Origin: CAZVEE01 sp964625525
GTDB taxonomy: Bacteria > Pseudomonadota > Alphaproteobacteria > JAJFIK01
Direction: 5' to 3'
NCBI GenBank assembly: GCA_964625525.1
Contig: CAZVEE010000110.1
Span: 1-9,648 of the forward strand
DNA: 9,648 bases
Shown here in pieces: positions 6,185-9,648 of the stretch. Below the pieces are notes generated by a model, which worked only from the letters and a program-made list of their open reading frames with translations, did no database searches and was not told the origin of the DNA. Every line of letters begins with the position of its first letter. Position 1 is the first letter of the stretch. Made by a program: the position numbers and the translations under genes.

Positions 6185-6811
6185 GTGCTTCAGCCCGGTC
6201 GGACGCAATGGCGCTGGATAGGGATGAGGGTCGCGATGGCGGCCCTCATCGCTGTTTATGCGCTGGTTGCCGGGCCCGTGCAGGCAGATCCGTCGCCGTC
6301 CACCCGCAGTGTCACTCTGACCGCCCCTGTGTTGTCCGGGATCTTGCGCCGCTGCGAGGCCGGGCCCGACGCCCGCGCGCGCCTTGCCCGTTTCCGGGCG
6401 GAGATGCTGGCGGCCGTGAACGTGCAGCGGGCCTCGCACGGGCTGGCGTCGCTCACCGCCCATCGCACGCTTGATCATACTGCTCAAGTCCATGCCGAAG
6501 ACATGGCCGCGCATGGCTTCATGAGCCATCAGGGTACAGATGGGTCCGATGTGGCGCAGCGCGCCTCGCGCAGCGGCTATTTTTATGTGCTGGTGGCGGA
6601 AAACGTGGCGCGTGGGCAGGCAAGCGTGACGGAGGTCGTCCAGGACTGGATGGGCTCACCCGGGCACCGGGCCAATATTCTGCTTGCCGATGCGGCGCAT
6701 CTGGGGGTGGGCTTTGCTGTTGGCGCCCATGAGGGCTCAGACGCGTCCGGCTGGCTGCCGGGGTGTTTCTGGGCCATGGTCGCCGGCGCAGAGTTCGAAG
6801 AGCGGGACTAG
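6185..6811 (+). CDS. Secreted CAP/SCP (PR-1, YkwD-like) domain protein
   Basis: The 208-aa product has a GTG start. A long N-region with RTQWRWIGMR and a hydrophobic core (about 14-33) ends in PVQA, giving a predicted signal-peptidase site after about residue 34. A CAP domain spans about residues 70-200. His115 in FMSHQG, Glu139 in VAENVA and His161 in SPGHRANIL match the conserved cavity residues of bacterial YkwD-type CAP proteins. Cys57 and Cys194 could form a disulfide. The biochemical role of bacterial CAP proteins is mostly unknown; binding of lipids or cell-wall ligands has been proposed for the superfamily. The gene is packed 14 nt behind secF and ends facing sodB. That position is unusual, since I expect a DUF498/Mth938-like gene after secF in many alphaproteobacteria. 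Confidence 0.9.
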   Translation: MLQPGRTQWRWIGMRVAMAALIAVYALVAGPVQADPSPSTRSVTLTAPVLSGILRRCEAGPDARARLARFRAEMLAAVNVQRASHGLASLTAHRTLDHTAQVHAEDMAAHGFMSHQGTDGSDVAQRASRSGYFYVLVAENVARGQASVTEVVQDWMGSPGHRANILLADAAHLGVGFAVGAHEGSDASGWLPGCFWAMVAGAEFEERD

Positions 6812-6832
6812 GCTGGGTGGACCATGGGCCAA

Positions 6833-6854
6833 GGGCGGGATCGCACTCCCGCCC
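6833..6854 (+). terminator. GC-rich hairpin downstream of the CAP-domain gene
   Basis: GGGCGGGA (6833-6840) pairs perfectly with TCCCGCCC (6847-6854) across the 6-nt loop TCGCAC, starting 22 nt after the CAP gene stop. No T-run follows, so it is a candidate terminator or 3'-stabilising stem rather than a textbook intrinsic terminator. Confidence 0.45.
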
Positions 6855-6859
6855 CGCTT

Positions 6860-6904
6860 GATCATGGTGTCTTAGATCATGATGTCTTAGATCATGATGT
6901 CTTA
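6860..6904. repeat. Tandem 15-bp repeat, three copies
   Basis: GATCATGRTGTCTTA occurs three times back to back at 6860-6874, 6875-6889 and 6890-6904. Units 2 and 3 are identical and unit 1 differs at one base (G for A). The last unit abuts the first base of the ~105-bp repeat element. Each unit contains the palindromic core GATC, extended to ATGATCAT across neither unit boundary. It is non-coding and probably length-variable. Confidence 0.9.
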
Positions 6905-7010
6905 GAGCGCTTTCAGGACAAGTCTGTGCGGTTTTCTGCCCGGAAAGCGCGCTGAACCAAACACTGAGGGCCGTTTCAATGATCTGGTTTTCAGTGAAAC
7001 GGTCTTAGGA
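6905..7010 (-). repeat. Intergenic repeat element, copy 2 (inverted relative to copy 1)
   Basis: This is the reverse-complement counterpart of 2874-2978. It has two well-formed stems. GCGCTTTC (6907-6914) pairs perfectly with GAAAGCGC (6943-6950). GGCCGTTTCA (6969-6978 with one G-T pair) pairs with TGAAACGGTC (6995-7004). An alternative pairing, CACTGA (6962-6967) with TCAGTG (6991-6996), competes with the second stem. The element lies between the 3' ends of two convergent genes, and its last six bases include the sodB stop codon. It may act as a 3'-end signal for sodB. This copy has the better-preserved stems and so looks less decayed than copy 1. Confidence 0.82.
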
Positions 7011-7601
7011 CGCGGCTTCAAAGCGCTCGGCCACATATTCCCAATTCACCAGGTTATCGACCCAGTTCTTGATGTAGTCCGGGCGCACATTGCGGAAGTC
7101 CAGATAGTAGGAGTGCTCCCACACATCGCAGCCCAAGAGCGTGTGCTGGCCGTGCACCAGCGGGTTTTCCGCATTCGGCGTCTTGGTCACGGCGAGTTTG
7201 CCGCCGTCGAGCACCAGCCAGCACCAGCCCGACCCGAACTGCGCCACGCCGGCTTGCACGAATTCCTGCTTGAACGCGTCCACCGAGCCAAAATCCTCGA
7301 CGATCTTCTTTTCCAGGTTGCCCGGGATCGCCGTCGTGGTCGGGGTCATCCACTTCCAGAACTCGATATGGTTCCAGTGCTGACCCACATTGTTAAACAG
7401 AGGCTGGTTCTTGCCGTAGCAGCCACGCACCACGTCCTCCAGGGACTGGCCTTCCCACTCGGTGCCTTTGATGAGGTCATTGCCCTTGTCCACATAGGCT
7501 TTGTGGTGCTTGTCGTGGTGCAGGGTGACGGTTTCCTCGCCCATGCCATGGGCCGACAGCGCGTCACGGGCGTAGGGGAGTTCGGGAAGTTCAAAAGCCA
7601 T
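7005..7601 (-). CDS. sodB: Superoxide dismutase, iron type
   Basis: The 198-aa product is of normal length for a cytoplasmic Fe-SOD, which converts superoxide to hydrogen peroxide and oxygen. The N-terminus MAFELPELPYARDAL is family-typical. By motif the metal ligands are His28 (TLHHDKHH), His78 (HWNH), Asp159 and His163 (CDVWEHSYY, the SOD signature). Gln74 in NNVGQHWNH sits where Fe-SODs carry their second-shell Gln. Together with NAENPL in place of a Mn-type NQD block, this favours iron, though cambialistic use cannot be excluded. The ATG at 7601-7599 is preceded by GCGAGGCG. The frame stays open far upstream on the minus strand, but that stretch is the antisense of the next gene. It is convergent with the CAP gene and its stop lies inside repeat copy 2. 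Confidence 0.96.
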   Translation of the reverse strand: MAFELPELPYARDALSAHGMGEETVTLHHDKHHKAYVDKGNDLIKGTEWEGQSLEDVVRGCYGKNQPLFNNVGQHWNHIEFWKWMTPTTTAIPGNLEKKIVEDFGSVDAFKQEFVQAGVAQFGSGWCWLVLDGGKLAVTKTPNAENPLVHGQHTLLGCDVWEHSYYLDFRNVRPDYIKNWVDNLVNWEYVAERFEAAS

Positions 7602-7742
7602 GGGAGTCGCCTCGCTGATTTGCGGAGAATTCTTTAGACAAGACCGTGCGGAAGAGGGATCGGCCTTGGTGCACACAATGGGTTTTTTCGATCGTGAATC
7701 AACCCGGCTGGCGGTGAGGCTATGGCGGGACGGGAGGCGAGG
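7602..7742. promoter_or_regulatory. Divergent intergenic region between sodB and the phytoene-synthase-like gene
   Basis: This is the only space for the sodB promoter and for the promoter of the plus-strand gene, if that gene has its own. It contains the perfect palindrome AGAATTCT at 7626-7633 next to TTAGAC and the A/T-rich GGGTTTTTTCGATC near 7680-7692. Iron regulators often control sodB in alphaproteobacteria, but I see no clear Irr or Fur/RirA box, and no convincing -35/-10 pair on either strand. Confidence 0.4.
7732..7737 (+). promoter_or_regulatory. Ribosome binding site supporting a GTG start at 7743
   Basis: GGGAGG lies 5 nt before GTG 7743, which is in frame with ATG 7722. The upstream ATG has only GAGG at 7716-7719, 2 nt away, which is too close. 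The GTG start is therefore better supported. Confidence 0.6.
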
Positions 7743-8597
7743 GTGAGCGAGGATCCACAGGACAGCGTGGTCGGGGCCGCGGTGCGGGCCGCAGATCCGG
7801 ACCGCTATTTCGCGGGGCTCTTTGCCGCAGCGGAGCGGCGCGATGCGCTGTTCACGCTCTACGCCTTTCACTTGGAAATCGCCAAAGTGCGCGAAGTGGT
7901 GAGCGAGCCCATGCTCGGCCAGATCCGCCTGCAATGGTGGCGTGATGCGCTGGATGGCATTGCCGAGAAGCGGGTGCGGGCTCATCCGGTGGTCGAGGCG
8001 CTCGCGCCTTTGCTGCAAAGCGGCCAGCTGTTGGCCACGGATCTGCATGCCATGATCGACGCGCGCGAGGCGGATCTGGAGGAAGTGCCTTTCGAGGATG
8101 ATGCAGGCTTGCAGGCTTATGCGGATGGGACGGCCGGGGCGGTGATGCTGGCTGGGGCACGGCTGCTCGCGGGCGCATCGCTTGACGGGCCAGCGCGGGC
8201 GGGTGTCATCGAGGCGGGGCGGGCCTGGGCGCTCACCGGCCTCATGCGGGCGTTGCCGTTTCATGCGGCGCGGCGCCACTGCACTGTACCGAAAGGGCGG
8301 CTGGTGGAGGCGGATGTGGATCCTGAAAGCATATTCGCAGGCCGTGCCACGCCGGCGCTGTTGAGCCTGTTGAGCGTTTTGCGGGATCAGGCGCGGGCGC
8401 ATTTGGAGGCGGGCCGGGCTCAAGCCGGCGCCGTGCCAGAGGACGCGCGCCCTGCTGTGCTTTATGCGGGCCTGGCGCGGCGTTATCTGGCGCGCATGGA
8501 CGGTCCGGCTTATGACCCGTTCCGCACCGATACGAGCCTGGGCAGTCTCACACGCCTGCCGCGGCTCCTTTGGATGCATTGGCGGGGGCGATTTTGA
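7743..8597 (+). CDS. Squalene/phytoene synthase-fold protein without catalytic aspartates (NDUFAF6-like)
   Basis: The product is 284 aa from GTG 7743, or 291 aa from ATG 7722. Residue numbers here use the longer form. Family features are RRDALFTLYAFHLEIAKVRE (39-58), IRLQWWRDAL (68-77), DAREADL (113-119), YADGTAGAVM (133-142) and GRAWALTGLMRALPF (166-180). True squalene/phytoene synthases have two Asp-rich motifs (DDxxD-like and DxxED) that bind prenyl diphosphate through magnesium. Here the first reads LEIAKV and the second RALPFHAARR, so the ligands are missing. This matches the alphaproteobacterial relatives of NDUFAF6, a mitochondrial complex I assembly factor, as I recall them. A role in respiratory complex assembly is therefore more likely than isoprenoid synthesis. 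That is inference; the fold assignment is firmer than the function. Confidence 0.85.
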   Translation: MSEDPQDSVVGAAVRAADPDRYFAGLFAAAERRDALFTLYAFHLEIAKVREVVSEPMLGQIRLQWWRDALDGIAEKRVRAHPVVEALAPLLQSGQLLATDLHAMIDAREADLEEVPFEDDAGLQAYADGTAGAVMLAGARLLAGASLDGPARAGVIEAGRAWALTGLMRALPFHAARRHCTVPKGRLVEADVDPESIFAGRATPALLSLLSVLRDQARAHLEAGRAQAGAVPEDARPAVLYAGLARRYLARMDGPAYDPFRTDTSLGSLTRLPRLLWMHWRGRF

Positions 8598-8623
8598 GGC
8601 TCGCGGATAGTGCGCAATCGCCC
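8586..8623 (+). terminator. Inverted repeat spanning the stop of the phytoene-synthase-like gene
   Basis: GGGCGATT (8586-8593) and AATCGCCC (8616-8623) are perfect 8-bp complements with a 22-nt spacer that contains the TGA at 8595-8597. The sequence after it (GATGGTGGTGTATTTGT) is only weakly T-rich. It is a possible transcript-end structure for this gene. Confidence 0.35.
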
Positions 8624-8825
8624 GATGGTGGTGTATTTGTAACGTCTGGCCCATTGACCGGCGCGTCCCGCGCACGAACACTTGCGCGCAGGCGAGGGGA
8701 TTCGGTCTGACGGACTCCATCGGCACGGCCGTTGGCGCGGTTCGGCATCGCCTCTTGCCTCAAGAAGGCGGGCGTGAGCTATGACGTGCGAACGGGCAGT
8801 CTCCATAACCCATGGGGGAACGGAC
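8598..8825. other. Intergenic region before the secreted Pro-rich-tail protein
   Basis: No gene is recognised in these 228 bp. The region contains the distal arm of the 8586-8623 inverted repeat and a TTGACC hexamer at 8654-8659 that could be a -35 box, but the -10 position reads only AACACT. It also has a hairpin at 8749-8770 (CGCCTCTTG, loop CCT, CAAGAAGGCG, with one bulged A). The ribosome site GGGGGA of the next gene is at 8814-8819. The next gene probably has its own promoter here, but I cannot place it securely. Confidence 0.4.
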
Positions 8826-9648
8826 ATGACGTTGATCAAAAACGGCGCGCGGGCCGCCGCGCTTGCCCTGGCTCTGGCCGCTGCACCGGTGACAACGGCC
8901 CTGGCGCATCAGTGCGAGGGCAATACCACCCTGTGGAAACAGAACCTGGTAGACGGACGCCTTGAGCAGACCATCCGCACGGAAATGACCGCCTGTCTCG
9001 ATGGGGCCGGCGAGGATCTGCGCGGGCGGGCGTCCTGCCTCCATTTCGCGGGCAAAGTGCTCGACGAAGGCTGGGGCCTTGAGGAGTTCCGCTCCGATGA
9101 CGGCTATATGTTCCCCGCGGCCATTGCGGCGCAGTTGAACGGTGGCCTGTTAGAGGCCTGGGAGCGGGTCGGTCCGGCCGGTGATCAGGCCGCGCTGGAC
9201 CGTGCCGCCGATCTCGCCGCGAAGGGCTTCCCGGTGGTCGCGGCCTATTCCGATCGCACGGAAGGGCATGTCTCATTGATCTTGCCGGGTGGTGTTGCAC
9301 CGTCGGGAGCCTGGAAGCTGCGCGTGCCGCGCGCGGTGAACCTGCCGGTCGGGGATAGCGCCAAAGCATTCGTCGGGTGCCGCCTGTCATGGGCCTATGG
9401 GCCGGAGAAGGTCGCCAATATCACGCTCTTCGCCAAAACCGCGAGCACGGTCGCGCCGGCTGCTCCGGCGGCGGCGGCGCCTGTGGTGCCTGCTGCCCCG
9501 GTGACACCGCCGGCACCGATCGCACCGGAAACGCCCGAGGAAGCACCCGCCAATCCGAACCCGCCAAGCGAGCAGAATCCGCAAGCTCCGCTACAGCAGG
9601 ACCCGGCGCCCGCGCCGTTGCCCGAACCGCAGCCCGAGCCGCAGCCCG
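8826..9648 (+). CDS. Secreted protein with possible papain-like (NlpC/P60- or CHAP-type) Cys/His domain and Pro-rich tail, truncated by window end
   Basis: The frame from ATG 8826 is open for 274 codons to the window end without a stop. GGGGGA (8814-8819) is a good ribosome site 6 nt upstream. Residues 1-27 form a signal peptide (hydrophobic AALALALAAA, cleavage after TALA). The mature domain (about 28-205) has ASCLHFAGKVLDEGW (69-83), GFPVVAAYSDRTEGHVSLIL (134-153) and VPRAVNLPVG (167-176). The Cys71...GHVSLI His148...Asn172 order resembles papain-fold amidases and peptidases. Cys30, Cys57 and Cys185 could form disulfides. From about 207 onward it becomes a Pro/Ala then Pro/Glu/Gln tail with PEPQPEPQP, typical of linkers across the envelope. 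I do not recognise a named family. The enzyme assignment is tentative, but the gene call is secure from start, signal and codon use. Confidence 0.8.
   Translation, partial: MTLIKNGARAAALALALAAAPVTTALAHQCEGNTTLWKQNLVDGRLEQTIRTEMTACLDGAGEDLRGRASCLHFAGKVLDEGWGLEEFRSDDGYMFPAAIAAQLNGGLLEAWERVGPAGDQAALDRAADLAAKGFPVVAAYSDRTEGHVSLILPGGVAPSGAWKLRVPRAVNLPVGDSAKAFVGCRLSWAYGPEKVANITLFAKTASTVAPAAPAAAAPVVPAAPVTPPAPIAPETPEEAPANPNPPSEQNPQAPLQQDPAPAPLPEPQPEPQP

Noticed and set aside
7722..7742. ATG at 7722 as start of the phytoene-synthase-like gene
   Set aside because: The nearest GAGG is only 2 nt from the ATG, whereas GTG 7743 has GGGAGG 5 nt upstream. Not excluded, only less favoured.
8654..8682. Promoter with TTGACC ahead of the last gene
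   Set aside because: The -10 position reads AACACT, a poor match; kept only as a remark.
7005..8726. A 573-codon minus-strand frame extending the sodB gene upstream
   Set aside because: The Fe-SOD begins at the family-typical MAFELPELPY at 7601. The upstream part is the antisense of the phytoene-synthase-like gene, held open by high GC, and is rich in Arg, His and Pro.
1..9648. CRISPR arrays, tRNA or rRNA genes, transposases, phage or defence genes
   Set aside because: None seen on either strand: no regularly spaced repeats of CRISPR size, no cloverleaf-like sequence and no integrase or transposase motifs. The window is mostly conserved housekeeping genes.

Overview
The window is about 9.6 kb of high-GC bacterial DNA that reads as alphaproteobacterial. 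The reasons are the conserved gene order serS-surE-pcm-LysM/LytM protein-yajC-secD-secF followed nearby by a squalene/phytoene-synthase-like gene, a DipM/NlpD-like protein placed as I recall dipM in Caulobacter, and an intergenic repeat resembling the GCGCTTTC...GAAAGCGC elements scattered through many alphaproteobacteria. A Caulobacterales/Maricaulales-type organism is a reasonable guess but is not proven by the sequence.

Layout. Positions 1-293 hold the C-terminal end of serS. Next come surE (316-1110), pcm (1110-1760, sharing one base with surE) and a LysM-LysM-LytM lipoprotein gene (1812-2879), all on the plus strand. A 319-bp gap follows, with copy 1 of a ~105-bp repeat and two mutually exclusive hairpins just ahead of yajC. 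Then yajC (3199-3495), secD (3545-5173), secF (5199-6170) and a secreted CAP/SCP-domain protein with a GTG start (6185-6811) form a tight plus-strand run. Between this run and the convergent sodB gene (7005-7601, minus) lie a GC-rich hairpin, a 3 x 15-bp tandem repeat and copy 2 of the ~105-bp repeat in inverted orientation. On the plus strand, divergent from sodB, is a squalene/phytoene-synthase-fold gene lacking its catalytic aspartates (7743-8597; NDUFAF6-like). Last is a secreted protein with a possible papain-like Cys/His pair and a Pro-rich tail, cut by the window end (8826-9648).

How the genes work together. SurE and Pcm are a conserved pair for nucleotide clean-up and isoaspartyl-protein repair. 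The LysM/LytM lipoprotein probably acts on or regulates the septal cell wall. YajC-SecD-SecF are the proton-driven auxiliary part of the Sec translocon. The CAP protein and the last protein are predicted Sec substrates. SodB protects the cytoplasm from superoxide. The phytoene-synthase-like protein may be a respiratory complex I assembly factor rather than an enzyme.

The core genes are ordinary. The points that deserve a second look are the inverted pair of repeats that begin exactly at two stop codons, the leader of yajC, the degenerate active sites of two proteins, and the final truncated gene.
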